From: Heyndrickxia sporothermodurans
Lineage (GTDB): Bacteria; Bacillota; Bacilli; Bacillales; Bacillaceae_C
Assembly: GCF_016785185.1 (NCBI RefSeq)
Contig: NZ_JAEKDY010000110.1
Reading direction: 5' to 3' (one strand)
Length of the DNA stretch: 11,772 nucleotides
The notes under the pieces are model-generated. The model worked only from the letters and a program-made list of their open reading frames with translations. It made no database searches and was not told the DNA's origin. Numbering within the stretch: the stretch's first letter is position 1; every line of letters begins with the position of its first letter. The translations under genes were made by a program, and so were the position numbers. Positions 1-7,339 of this stretch are shown in pieces.

Positions 1-69
1 GCCCTTGTTAACCTTGGATCAAACCATTGGCGTGTTTGTCAAGAGCGATTGCGGGAGCTCCCCACCTAA
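1..69 (+). CDS. Possible C-terminal end of an unknown ORF entering from the left edge
   Basis: Frame 1 of the plus strand is open from the window edge for 22 codons and ends in tandem stops TAA TAA (67-72). The visible residues include NHWRVCQERLRELPT. Tandem stops and the opposite orientation to the neighbouring operon would suit the 3' end of a transposase inserted between ylxQ and infB. I do not recognise the family, and 22 codons is short enough to be open by chance. Partial at the left edge. Confidence 0.22.
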   Translation, partial: ALVNLGSNHWRVCQERLRELPT

Positions 70-125
70 TAAATGGAAAGTAACCTAAACAACTATTTAG
101 TTTTCATAGAACTTTTTACAATACC
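1..125. other. Unassigned segment after ylxQ; infB is not where expected
   Basis: In Bacillaceae the infB start codon normally lies a few tens of bases after the ylxQ stop, but no IF2-like N-terminus can be read here. Every minus-strand frame contains stops, and the only ATG (105-107) opens a four-codon ORF. A perfect 10-bp palindrome, GGGAGCTCCC, lies at 53-62. The plus strand carries a short open frame that ends in two stops (see the next entry). The minus-strand sequence directly after ylxQ begins TGTAAAAAGTTC, which could be the tip of an inserted element. I infer that an insertion or rearrangement separates ylxQ from infB, but the element type is not recognisable from so few bases. Confidence 0.4.
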
Positions 126-434
126 TTATGATTCACCGAGCAAGATTTCTAATTTCTTCGCAAAGCCCAGATCCGTTATTGCTACGACAACTCTTGATTC
201 TTTTCCAATTGCAGTCCCGAGGATTTCTCTATTACTGATCCAATAAATTGGTATGCGGTAAAAACGACATTTATCCTGCACTTTTTTCGTTGTATTTTCT
301 GATGCATCCATGGAAAGTAACACGAGTTTCGCACGACCATTTTTTACTTCTTTAATTACTAATTCTTCTCCAGAAATAACTTTACGTGCGCGATTCGCTA
401 AGCCAAGTAATGATAATGCCTTTGATTCGGTCAT
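126..434 (-). CDS. ylxQ: L7Ae-family K-turn RNA-binding protein YlxQ
   Basis: This is a 102-residue protein of the L7Ae/L30e/S12e/Gadd45 family, which binds kink-turn RNA. The B. subtilis homologue is annotated as a ribosomal L7Ae-like protein encoded between ylxR and infB. Recognisable blocks are LLGLANRARKVISGEE near the N-terminus, the central RAKLVLLSMDASENT and the late IGKESRVVVAITD, with length close to the roughly 100-residue family norm. I chose the ATG at 434 because it puts eight residues before LLGLAN, as in B. subtilis. A TTG at 458 would add eight residues. The start lies only 4 nt after the ylxR stop. The nearest purine-rich stretch (AAGGGAG) ends about 13 nt upstream, rather far, so translation probably depends on coupling to ylxR. 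No obvious terminator follows. Confidence 0.93.
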   Translation of the reverse strand: MTESKALSLLGLANRARKVISGEELVIKEVKNGRAKLVLLSMDASENTTKKVQDKCRFYRIPIYWISNREILGTAIGKESRVVVAITDLGFAKKLEILLGES

Positions 435-438
435 ATAT

Positions 439-714
439 CTATAGATTCTCCCTTTCAATGAACCTTAAAAGTTCATCATAAATGGATTCATCAATAGAAG
501 TTTCTAAATGATTTGCTAATATGTTTTTTTTCTTAGCTTGTAGAATTGCATCTTTATCCTTGGACAGATAGGCACCTCGCCCGGATTTTTTTCCTTTTGG
601 GTCAATAGATACTTCTCCATCCTTTGATCGAACGATCCTAATCATTTCTTTTTTAGGTTTCATTTCACCCGTAGCAACACATTTCCTTAATGGAATTTTC
701 TTTTGAGTAGCCAT
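439..714 (-). CDS. ylxR: YlxR/RnpM-family RNA-binding protein
   Basis: This is a 91-residue basic protein of the YlxR family (DUF448). In B. subtilis the protein has been reported to bind RNase P RNA and modulate RNase P, hence the name RnpM. Diagnostic features are IPLRKCVATGEMKPKKE at residues 7-23, the central IDPKGKKSGRGAYLS and a lysine-rich stretch around residue 60. The ATG at 714 is preferred: it matches the B. subtilis length, and AGGGGTGA, which overlaps the nusA stop, ends about 10 nt upstream by its G run. The ATG at 720 would add two residues but leaves only 4 nt of spacing. Starts further upstream would lie inside nusA. It is third in the operon, between nusA and ylxQ. Confidence 0.94.
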   Translation of the reverse strand: MATQKKIPLRKCVATGEMKPKKEMIRIVRSKDGEVSIDPKGKKSGRGAYLSKDKDAILQAKKKNILANHLETSIDESIYDELLRFIERENL

Positions 715-727
715 TTTCATGTCACCC

Positions 728-1852
728 CTATTCGAAATCATCTTCAAGCATTTCGAAATGATCTTCTTGATCATCACTTGTAATTAAAGCAGAATCCTCA
801 CGAGGATAAATTCCTAACTCACGTGCTTCTGATTCACTTTTTATGTCAATTTTCCATCCGGTAAGTTTTGCAGCTAGTCTAGCGTTTTGTCCACGTTTCC
901 CGATAGCAAGAGATAATTGATAATCAGGTACAATCACCGTAGTCGATTTTTCTTCTTCATCAACGATAACATCTAAAACTTTTGAAGGACTTAATGCGTT
1001 AGCCACAAAGGTTACAGGGTTATCTGACCATTCAACGATATCAATTTTTTCACCTTTTAGTTCATTTACAATTGCTTGAACTCTTGTACCTTTAGGACCA
1101 ACACATGCACCAACTGGGTCAACTTCTGGGCGATCAGTATAAACTGAAATTTTAGAACGATCTCCAGCTTCTCGTGCTACAGAGCGAATTTCAACTGTAC
1201 CATCGTATATTTCAGGTACTTCTATTTCAAATAATCGTTTTAATAAACCAGGATGTGTACGGGAAACAAAAATTTGTGGTCCTTTTGTTGTTTTTTCCAC
1301 CTTGGTTATATAAACTTTTATCCGATCATGTGGACGATAGGATTCATTTGGCATTTGTTCACTTTGTGCGAGTAATGCCTCAATTTTCCCTAGATTGACA
1401 TAGATGAAGCGAGGATCTTGTCTTTGGACAATTCCCGTCATAATGTCATCTTCACGATCGATAAATTCTGAATAGATGATTCCTCTTTCTGCTTCACGAA
1501 CACGTTGTGTGACGACTTGCTTTGCAGTTTGAGCGGCGATACGTCCAAAATCTTTTGGTGTTACTTCAATTTCAACAACATCTCCCACTTCATAAGCAGG
1601 ATTAATTTTCACAGCATCCTCTAGTGATATTTCAAGTCGGGAATCAAAAACCTCATCGACAACATCTTTTCTAGCAAAAACTCTCATTGTTCCATTTTCT
1701 AAATTCAAGTCTGTCCGCACATTTTGCGCTTGATTAAAATTTCTTCGATATGCAGATACTAATGCTGCTTCAATTGCATCTATGATTACATCACGAGAAA
1801 TCCCTTTCTCTTTTTCTAAAATAATAAGAGCATCTAATAATTCTGTGCTCAT
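728..1852 (-). CDS. nusA: Transcription termination/antitermination factor NusA
   Basis: NusA binds RNA polymerase and nascent RNA, promoting pausing and intrinsic termination. The protein has 374 residues, close to the Bacillus length, and lacks the C-terminal acidic repeats of enterobacterial NusA. Visible in order are the polymerase-binding N-terminal domain (about 1-125, with NFNQAQNV and RVFARKDVVDEV), an S1 domain (about 135-200), KH1 with its GPKG loop at 252-255, KH2 with GKRG at 318-321, and a short acidic tail ending EDDFE. The ATG at 1852 gives the conserved MSTELLDAL start. Its AGGGGG ribosome binding site is about 11 nt upstream, slightly long. A four-codon frame (ATG ACA TTT CCA TGA) begins right after the site and overlaps the nusA start, but its own spacing is too short for it to be convincing. 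The 176-bp gap to rimP is unusually wide. Confidence 0.97.
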   Translation of the reverse strand: MSTELLDALIILEKEKGISRDVIIDAIEAALVSAYRRNFNQAQNVRTDLNLENGTMRVFARKDVVDEVFDSRLEISLEDAVKINPAYEVGDVVEIEVTPKDFGRIAAQTAKQVVTQRVREAERGIIYSEFIDREDDIMTGIVQRQDPRFIYVNLGKIEALLAQSEQMPNESYRPHDRIKVYITKVEKTTKGPQIFVSRTHPGLLKRLFEIEVPEIYDGTVEIRSVAREAGDRSKISVYTDRPEVDPVGACVGPKGTRVQAIVNELKGEKIDIVEWSDNPVTFVANALSPSKVLDVIVDEEEKSTTVIVPDYQLSLAIGKRGQNARLAAKLTGWKIDIKSESEARELGIYPREDSALITSDDQEDHFEMLEDDFE

Positions 1853-2028
1853 GGAAATGTCATCCCCCTCAAAAATAATAGAAACTTCACGAGTTATAGT
1901 TATCTGTTCTACCTTGTAAGTACTGGTTAGAACAGCGGGCAGTCAATGACTACTCCATTTTGTAATTTTTGCTCCAATTAATGTGGCGTCAATAAATTAT
2001 CAACACTGAGCTTTAAAAAAGCCTAAAA
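1853..2028 (-). promoter_or_regulatory. Wide rimP-nusA intergenic leader with a hairpin
   Basis: In B. subtilis these genes sit close together, but here 176 bp separate the rimP stop from the nusA start. On the minus strand the gap holds an 8-bp perfect hairpin (arms 1904-1911 and 1928-1935, CTGTTCTA/TAGAACAG) with a 16-nt loop. It lacks a U-tract, so it does not look like a terminator. A weak promoter-like pair, CTTACA (1915-1920) and TATAAC (1893-1898) with a 16-nt spacer, overlaps the hairpin. The gap ends with a purine-rich ribosome binding site. It may carry a secondary promoter or a structured leader for nusA, but nothing matches a riboswitch class that I know. Confidence 0.35.
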
Positions 2029-2496
2029 TTAAAATAAAATAGCTAAACGAGCTTTTGCCACTTTTTCGTACGGAATTTCTACTTCTTTTGTCCTTGTTTT
2101 AATTTTCATTTCAAGTTTTAATGTTTGACCATCAAAATCGAGTAGTTTTCCTTCGAATTGTTTTTCGCCATCGATTTGCTCGTAAGTACTGATATTGACG
2201 TTTTTCCCAACTGCTTGTTTGAAATCCTTTTCTTTTTTTAAAGGACGTTCTGCACCCGGAGAAGATACTTCAAGAAAATAGTTATTAGGGATTGGGTCGA
2301 GTTCATCCAATTTTTCCCCTAAACGCTCACTTACAATCCCGCATTCTTCGATATCAATCCCATTTTCTTTATCTATAAATACGCGAAGAAACCAATTTTT
2401 TCCTTCTTTAACATATTCAATATCGACGAGATCAAGTTTCATATCTTGAATGATAGGAGTAACGAGTTCTTCGACAATGTCCGTTACTTTGCTCAT
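2029..2496 (-). CDS. rimP: Ribosome maturation factor RimP
   Basis: RimP assists maturation of the 30S ribosomal subunit. The 155-residue protein has the family's two-domain layout: an N-terminal alpha/beta domain with KLDLVDIEYVKEGKNWFLRV and IDIEECGIVSERLGEKLDE, the junction motif YFLEVSSPGAERPLKK, and a C-terminal SH3-like domain with PYEKVAKARLA near the end. Its length matches the Bacillus homologue within a residue. The ATG at 2496 is well supported by AGGAGG with 5-nt spacing. It is the first gene of the rimP-nusA-ylxR-ylxQ unit, downstream of the polC terminator, so it probably has its own promoter. Confidence 0.96.
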   Translation of the reverse strand: MSKVTDIVEELVTPIIQDMKLDLVDIEYVKEGKNWFLRVFIDKENGIDIEECGIVSERLGEKLDELDPIPNNYFLEVSSPGAERPLKKEKDFKQAVGKNVNISTYEQIDGEKQFEGKLLDFDGQTLKLEMKIKTRTKEVEIPYEKVAKARLAILF

Positions 2497-2549
2497 AAAA
2501 ACCTCCTGATTAACAATGGTAATAGCTTAAGAATTAATAAAAATTAATC

Positions 2550-2577
2550 ATCATAGAAGCAAAATGGACTTAACCAA
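2550..2577 (-). promoter_or_regulatory. Candidate promoter for the rimP operon
   Basis: TATGAT (2550-2555) matches the sigma-A -10 box at five of six positions. It lies 16 nt from TTGGTT (2572-2577), which matches only half of the -35 box. The pair sits between the polC terminator and the rimP ribosome binding site, where a promoter is needed if the terminator works. The -35 overlaps the terminator's T-tract. This is a pattern-based guess. Confidence 0.3.
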
Positions 2578-2610
2578 AAAGACGAAAGAGTGGGTATGCC
2601 CCACTCTTTC
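2575..2610 (-). terminator. Intrinsic terminator after polC
   Basis: An 11-bp perfect stem, GAAAGAGTGGG (2584-2594) with CCCACTCTTTC (2600-2610), encloses a 5-nt loop. In the minus-strand transcript it is followed by GTCTTTTTGG (2583-2574). This is a classic Rho-independent terminator that separates polC from rimP. Only the minus-strand direction has the good T-tract next to the stem. Confidence 0.85.
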
Positions 2611-2670
2611 CAAGAGTTATCAGTAGTATTTCCAATAAAAATATACCATAACCAAAATTTATATGCAAAT

Positions 2671-2832
2671 AATTCGAAAAGCGGAAGCGACTATTTAGCC
2701 CCGACAAGCATAAGGCAGCTTACGTAGTGGCTTGCCCTTTAGCCACGCAGTAAGATGACTTATGACCTCGAGGGGCTAGAAGCCGCAGCTGGACAATTCG
2801 AAAAGCGGAGGCGACTGCTTAGCCCCGACAAG
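2671..2832 (-). repeat. Palindromic intergenic repeat: one full unit plus a truncated copy
   Basis: A 38-bp segment at 2671-2708 recurs at 2795-2832 with 35 of 38 bases identical (AATTCGAAAAGCGG, then the CGACT and TTAGCCCCGACAAG blocks). The full unit, 2671-2794, folds as a long interrupted hairpin. Its nested arms are 2696-2702/2772-2778 (TAGCCCC/GGGGCTA), 2709-2714/2759-2764 (CATAAG/CTTATG), 2719-2723/2750-2754 (CTTAC/GTAAG) and 2727-2732/2741-2746 (GTGGCT/AGCCAC). GCGG at 2681-2684 can pair with CCGC at 2783-2786. From memory, similar elements with CTCGAGG, CTTATG and TTGTCGGGGCT blocks are scattered between genes of several Bacillaceae. I therefore read it as a dispersed REP- or MITE-like element or structured RNA of unknown function. 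In reading direction the partial copy comes first, right after the polC stop. Confidence 0.8.
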
Positions 2833-2847
2833 TACCATTATTTTTAT

Positions 2848-5800
2848 TTAAAACAATGATAATTGATTCTGCTCCGGAAGAGATTCTAGACAGCCATGAT
2901 TGTTAAGGTACTCTATAATTGTTTTAGAAACTCTTCCACGTTGTTGGAGGTCTTCTTTTGATAAGAATTCTCCCTCTTCACGCGCTTTTACAATATTTAA
3001 TGCCGCGTTTGTTCCTAAACCTGGTATTGCATTAAAAGGAGGTATTAATGAGTTACCATCAATTACAAACTCAGATGCTTTCGAGCGATATAGATCGACC
3101 CGTTGAAATTGGAAGCCACGTTCACACATTTCTAAGCAAAGCTCTAATACCGTCAATAAACTTTTTTCCTTTGTAGATGCATCTAATCCTTTAGCATTTA
3201 TTTCTTCAATCTTGGCTCGAATGGAACTTGAACCGCGAACCATTGCTTCTAGATCAAAATCTTCCGCCCTAACTGTAAAATATGCTGCATAATAAAGCAG
3301 TGGTAAATGTACTTTAAAATAGGCAATACGCACGGCCATCAAAACATATGCTGCGGCATGGGCTTTAGGAAACATGTATTTTATCTTTTTACATGAATCG
3401 ATATACCATTCCGGAACATTTTGTTTTCGCATTTCCTCTTCCATTTCCGGCTGTAATCCTTTCCCCTTACGAACAGACTCCATAATTTTAAAAGCTAATG
3501 ATGGTTCTAGGTTTTGATAGATCAAATACACCATAATATCATCACGACATCCAATTACTTCTGGTAAAGTACAAGTTCCGTTATGAATCAATTCTTGTGC
3601 ATTTCCTAGCCATACATCTGTCCCATGAGAAAGGCCGGAAATTTGGACTAGTTCGGAAAATGTTGTTGGTTTTGTATCTTCAAGCATTTGCCTAACAAAT
3701 CTTGTTCCAAACTCTGGTATCCCTAACGTTCCAGTTTTACACATAATCTGATCTTCAGTAACCCCTAAAGATTCAGTCCCGCTAAAGATTTGCATAACGA
3801 CTGGATCATCAGTTGGGATTGTTTTCGGATCAATCCCGCTTAAATCCTGAAGCATCCGGATCATTGTTGGATCATCGTGACCTAGTATATCTAATTTTAA
3901 AACATTGTCATGAATCGAATGGAAATCAAAATGAGTCGTTTTCCACTCAGATTCCCGATCATCTGCCGGGTATTGAATCGGTGTAAAATCATATACATCC
4001 ATATAATCAGGGATAACGATAATTCCCCCCGGATGCTGTCCCGTTGTCCGTTTAACACCTGTACAACCTTGTACTAAACGATCAATTTCCGCTCCACGTA
4101 AATTAAGGTTATTATCTTGAGCGTACCCTCTAACATATCCATAAGCAGTTTTATCCGCAACCGTACCAATTGTACCTGCTCGATAAACATATTCTTCACC
4201 AAACAGAACCTTTGTGTAGTTATGAGCTCGTGGTTGATATTCTCCGGAAAAGTTAAGATCAATATCGGGAACTTTATCCCCCTTAAAGCCTAAGAAGGTT
4301 TCAAATGGGATATCATGTCCATCTTTTTTATATTTTGATCCACAATTTGGACAGTCCTTATCGGGTAAGTCAAAACCTGAACCAACGGATCCGTCATTGA
4401 AAAACTCCGAATGCTTACAATTTGCACATACATAATGTGGTGGCAAAGGATTGACTTCGGTAATTTCAGTCATTGTTGCTACAAAAGATGAACCAACTGA
4501 ACCACGTGAACCAACTAGGTAACCATCATCTAAAGATTTTTTTACTAGTTTATGTGAAATAAGATAAATAACTGCAAACCCGTGACCAATAATACTTTTC
4601 AGTTCTTTTTCGAGTCTTGCTTCAACAATTTCCGGGAGATCTTCACCATAAATACTCCGTGCCATTTCATAACTCATATTTCTTATTTCGTCTTCGGCCC
4701 CTTCAATTTTTGGTGTATATAGATCATCCTTGATTGGCTTAATCGTATCAATCATATCTGCAATTTTATTCGTATTCGTAATTACAATTTCCTTTGCCTT
4801 TTCTTTCCCTAAAAATGAAAAAGCTTGTAACATTTCATCAGTCGTTCGAAAATGAACATCCGGTAATTTATGACGATTTAAAGGATTAGCACCCGCTTGA
4901 GAGGCTATTAAAATTTTTCGATAGATCTTATCCTCTGGATTAAGATAATGTACATTGCCTGTTGCTACTACTGGAAGGTCTAGTTTTTCACCCAATTTAA
5001 CGATATTCGAAATAATTTCTTCTAATGATTTCTCGTCTCGAACTAATTCTAATTCTATTAAATGTGCATATACCTCTTTCGGATGCACTTCTAGATAATC
5101 ATAGAATTTCGCTGTTTCCTCTACCTCATCAGGGGCTTTTTGCATCATCCCTTCAAAAACCTCTCCCTTATCACAGGCAGAACCGACAAGGATGCCTTCA
5201 CGGAACTTTTGTAATTGTGACCGGGGTATTCTTGGAACACGGTAAAAATAATCAATATGAGCGAGTGAAATGAGCTTAAATAAATTTTTAAGTCCTTTTT
5301 CCGTCTGAGCTAATAATGTGCAATGTGATGGACGTGCCCGTTTATACGCTCCACCTTTACCCATATAATCATTAAATTGATCATGATATTCAATTCCTTG
5401 TTTACTTGCATCTTTTAATAATTTTAATAGAATATATCCGGTTGCTTCAGCATCATATATTGCACGATGGTGTTGGGTTAATTCAATATCGAATTTTTTC
5501 GCAAGTGTATTTAAACGATGATTTTTAAATTCCGGATAAAGTAGTCTTGCTACCTCTAACGTATCAATAACAGGGTTTGTTGCTTTTGGTAAACCGATCT
5601 TCTGGTAACCAACATTTAGAAACCCCATATCAAATGAGGCATTATGTGCTACTAAAATATCATCTTTGGCCCACTCTGAAAATTTTCGTAAAACAATATC
5701 TACATCAGGAGCACTTTCAACCATTTCATCGGTTATTCCGGTTAGCTCGATCGTTGTATTAGATAGTCGATGATGAGGGTTAGCGAACGATTCAAAACGG

Positions 5801-7167
5801 TCGATAATTTCTCCATTGTGAATTTTCACGGCAGCGAGTTCAATGATTGTATCATAAACAGCTGACAAACCTGTCGTTTCCACATCAAAGACGACAAATG
5901 TATCTTCACTTAATAATCGATGTGCATCATTATACGTAATCGGAACTCCGTCATCAACCAGATTTGCTTCTACTCCATATAGAATCTTTATGTCGTTCTT
6001 TTTCCCGGCACTAAATGCCTCCGGGAACGATTGAGCGATTCCATGATCGGTAACCGCAATAGCTTTATGACCCCATTTTTTCGCCTGGCTGACTAAATCA
6101 CTTATCGGTGTTACAGCATCCATTTGGCTCATCGGTGTATGAAGATGAAGCTCGACTCGTTTTTCGCCTTCAGGTGAGTGATCTTGTCTAAGTTTCGGTT
6201 TAATTTCATTTAAATCATTTGCAATCATGACAAGATCCCGAACGAAAGTATCATTTTGGATGCTTCCTCTTGCCCGAATCCACATTCCTTTTTTCACTTG
6301 GCTAAGAATTGCAGCATCTTCTTTATCACGCGAAAACATTTTCACCAAAATTGAGCTTGTATAGTCCGTAATTTTAAATGTTAATAATGTTCTTCCACTG
6401 CGGAGTTCTTTTGTTTCAGCAAAAAAGACATATCCTTCTACTGTAATTCGTCTCTCTTCATCAATAATTTCCTCCATGCGACGGAACGTATCATCCTCTT
6501 TAATTGTTAACCCAATCATGATTGGACCTTCATTTACAGGTGAATCACTAGTCTCTGATTCTTTCTTCTGCATTTCTATTACGGCTAATTTCGCCCGTTC
6601 CTCGTCTTCTTTTTGTTTTTCTTCAATAAATTTTTTATATTCTTCATTTGCTTCATTTTGTCCGATTTCAGCATCTAATACATAAAGTGGAAAACCAAAG
6701 TTTTGGTAAATATTTGATATCCATTCTCCGTATTTTTGTTTTAGTGTTCTTGCTTCCGTGTCATTTCTCGTTTGTACAATTAATTTATTCCCTTTTAATG
6801 TTGGTACTTGCTCATTTAATAAGGATAAGAGCATGGGGGATATCCCATCTAGTTCTTTTATACAATGTCTCCAATAATCAACGACAGCTTCTTCGGGAAA
6901 GCTCGACTCCATAACACGAATCGTAAAGTCAACCTTTGCCACATGGTTAAATGCGTGTTGCAGTTGCAGGGTAAAACGGTTAAAAATTTCATAGGGTAAT
7001 ATCTGCTGAAACAAAAAGTAAAAATGCCAACGTTTTGATTTTCTTTCTACTACGAGTTTTTCTATTTCCGCGTTTTGAAAGAATTGGACGATTCGATCTT
7101 CTGTCATATTAAGTTGTTGCAATAAAACACGAAATCGCTCTTTTTTTTCGGCGGGATTGCTTGTCAT
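2848..7167 (-). CDS. polC: DNA polymerase III alpha subunit PolC, Gram-positive type
   Basis: PolC is the replicative DNA polymerase with built-in 3'-5' proofreading, acting at the replisome. The protein has 1439 residues, close to the B. subtilis enzyme. Numbered from the ATG at 7182, it shows N-terminal and OB-fold regions (to about 335), a PHP domain opening with HLHTPMSQMD (345-354), a DnaQ-like exonuclease inserted into PHP (DVETTGLS at 433-440, HNASFDMGFL at 513-522, HRAIYDAEAT at 572-581), four zinc-type cysteines (919, 922, 944, 947), catalytic DIDLNF (973-978), a helix-hairpin-helix region (IPGLGTNAALNI) and a C-terminal QLSLF clamp-binding motif. I chose the ATG at 7167 because GGGAGAGG precedes it by 5 nt; the ATG at 7182 directly abuts its purine run. 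proS, the usual upstream neighbour, is absent. Confidence 0.98.
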   Translation of the reverse strand: MTSNPAEKKERFRVLLQQLNMTEDRIVQFFQNAEIEKLVVERKSKRWHFYFLFQQILPYEIFNRFTLQLQHAFNHVAKVDFTIRVMESSFPEEAVVDYWRHCIKELDGISPMLLSLLNEQVPTLKGNKLIVQTRNDTEARTLKQKYGEWISNIYQNFGFPLYVLDAEIGQNEANEEYKKFIEEKQKEDEERAKLAVIEMQKKESETSDSPVNEGPIMIGLTIKEDDTFRRMEEIIDEERRITVEGYVFFAETKELRSGRTLLTFKITDYTSSILVKMFSRDKEDAAILSQVKKGMWIRARGSIQNDTFVRDLVMIANDLNEIKPKLRQDHSPEGEKRVELHLHTPMSQMDAVTPISDLVSQAKKWGHKAIAVTDHGIAQSFPEAFSAGKKNDIKILYGVEANLVDDGVPITYNDAHRLLSEDTFVVFDVETTGLSAVYDTIIELAAVKIHNGEIIDRFESFANPHHRLSNTTIELTGITDEMVESAPDVDIVLRKFSEWAKDDILVAHNASFDMGFLNVGYQKIGLPKATNPVIDTLEVARLLYPEFKNHRLNTLAKKFDIELTQHHRAIYDAEATGYILLKLLKDASKQGIEYHDQFNDYMGKGGAYKRARPSHCTLLAQTEKGLKNLFKLISLAHIDYFYRVPRIPRSQLQKFREGILVGSACDKGEVFEGMMQKAPDEVEETAKFYDYLEVHPKEVYAHLIELELVRDEKSLEEIISNIVKLGEKLDLPVVATGNVHYLNPEDKIYRKILIASQAGANPLNRHKLPDVHFRTTDEMLQAFSFLGKEKAKEIVITNTNKIADMIDTIKPIKDDLYTPKIEGAEDEIRNMSYEMARSIYGEDLPEIVEARLEKELKSIIGHGFAVIYLISHKLVKKSLDDGYLVGSRGSVGSSFVATMTEITEVNPLPPHYVCANCKHSEFFNDGSVGSGFDLPDKDCPNCGSKYKKDGHDIPFETFLGFKGDKVPDIDLNFSGEYQPRAHNYTKVLFGEEYVYRAGTIGTVADKTAYGYVRGYAQDNNLNLRGAEIDRLVQGCTGVKRTTGQHPGGIIVIPDYMDVYDFTPIQYPADDRESEWKTTHFDFHSIHDNVLKLDILGHDDPTMIRMLQDLSGIDPKTIPTDDPVVMQIFSGTESLGVTEDQIMCKTGTLGIPEFGTRFVRQMLEDTKPTTFSELVQISGLSHGTDVWLGNAQELIHNGTCTLPEVIGCRDDIMVYLIYQNLEPSLAFKIMESVRKGKGLQPEMEEEMRKQNVPEWYIDSCKKIKYMFPKAHAAAYVLMAVRIAYFKVHLPLLYYAAYFTVRAEDFDLEAMVRGSSSIRAKIEEINAKGLDASTKEKSLLTVLELCLEMCERGFQFQRVDLYRSKASEFVIDGNSLIPPFNAIPGLGTNAALNIVKAREEGEFLSKEDLQQRGRVSKTIIEYLNNHGCLESLPEQNQLSLF

Positions 7168-7216
7168 ATTTTCCTCTCCCATCCTTCTCTATATCTATAT
7201 CTTAAATCAACGTTCA

Positions 7217-7245
7217 ATTATAAATCATTCCATATACATAATAAA
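7217..7245 (-). promoter_or_regulatory. Candidate polC promoter
   Basis: A perfect TATAAT (7217-7222, minus strand) lies about 50 bp upstream of the polC start and downstream of the rseP terminator. The hexamer 17 nt further upstream, TTTATT (7240-7245), is a poor -35. Context supports a promoter here, but the exact site is uncertain. Confidence 0.38.
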
Positions 7246-7295
7246 AAAACATCACGACAATTTCAATCCACAAACATTGACAGATGTTTTTCTAA

Positions 7296-7333
7296 AAAGA
7301 GAGAAGAAGCAATCGGTATGTTCCGACTGCTTC
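7296..7333 (-). terminator. Probable terminator after rseP
   Basis: GAAGCA-A-TCGG (7306-7316) pairs with CCGA-C-TGCTTC (7323-7333) around a 6-nt loop, with one A/C mismatch. On the minus strand a pyrimidine tract, TTCTCTCTTTTT, follows the stem. It begins only 6 nt beyond the rseP stop and would end the uppS-cdsA-dxr-rseP transcript. The U-run is interrupted, so efficiency may be moderate. Confidence 0.65.
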
Positions 7334-7339
7334 ACTATT

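Noticed and set aside
1850..1864. Four-codon leader ORF (MTFP) overlapping the nusA start as ATGA
   Set aside because: The purine-rich site directly abuts its ATG, leaving no usable spacing, and such a short frame is easily accidental.
2671..2832. CRISPR-like repeats
   Set aside because: Only two copies, one a truncation of a larger palindromic unit, with no spacer array and no cas genes.
5025..5273. Plus-strand ORFs inside polC, dxr, nusA and cdsA (for example 82 aa here)
   Set aside because: They lie wholly or largely antisense to well-identified conserved genes, lack ribosome binding sites and resemble no known family.
7168..7182. Upstream ATG for polC adding five residues
   Set aside because: Its purine run ends directly at the ATG, whereas the ATG at 7167 has GGGAGAGG at proper spacing.
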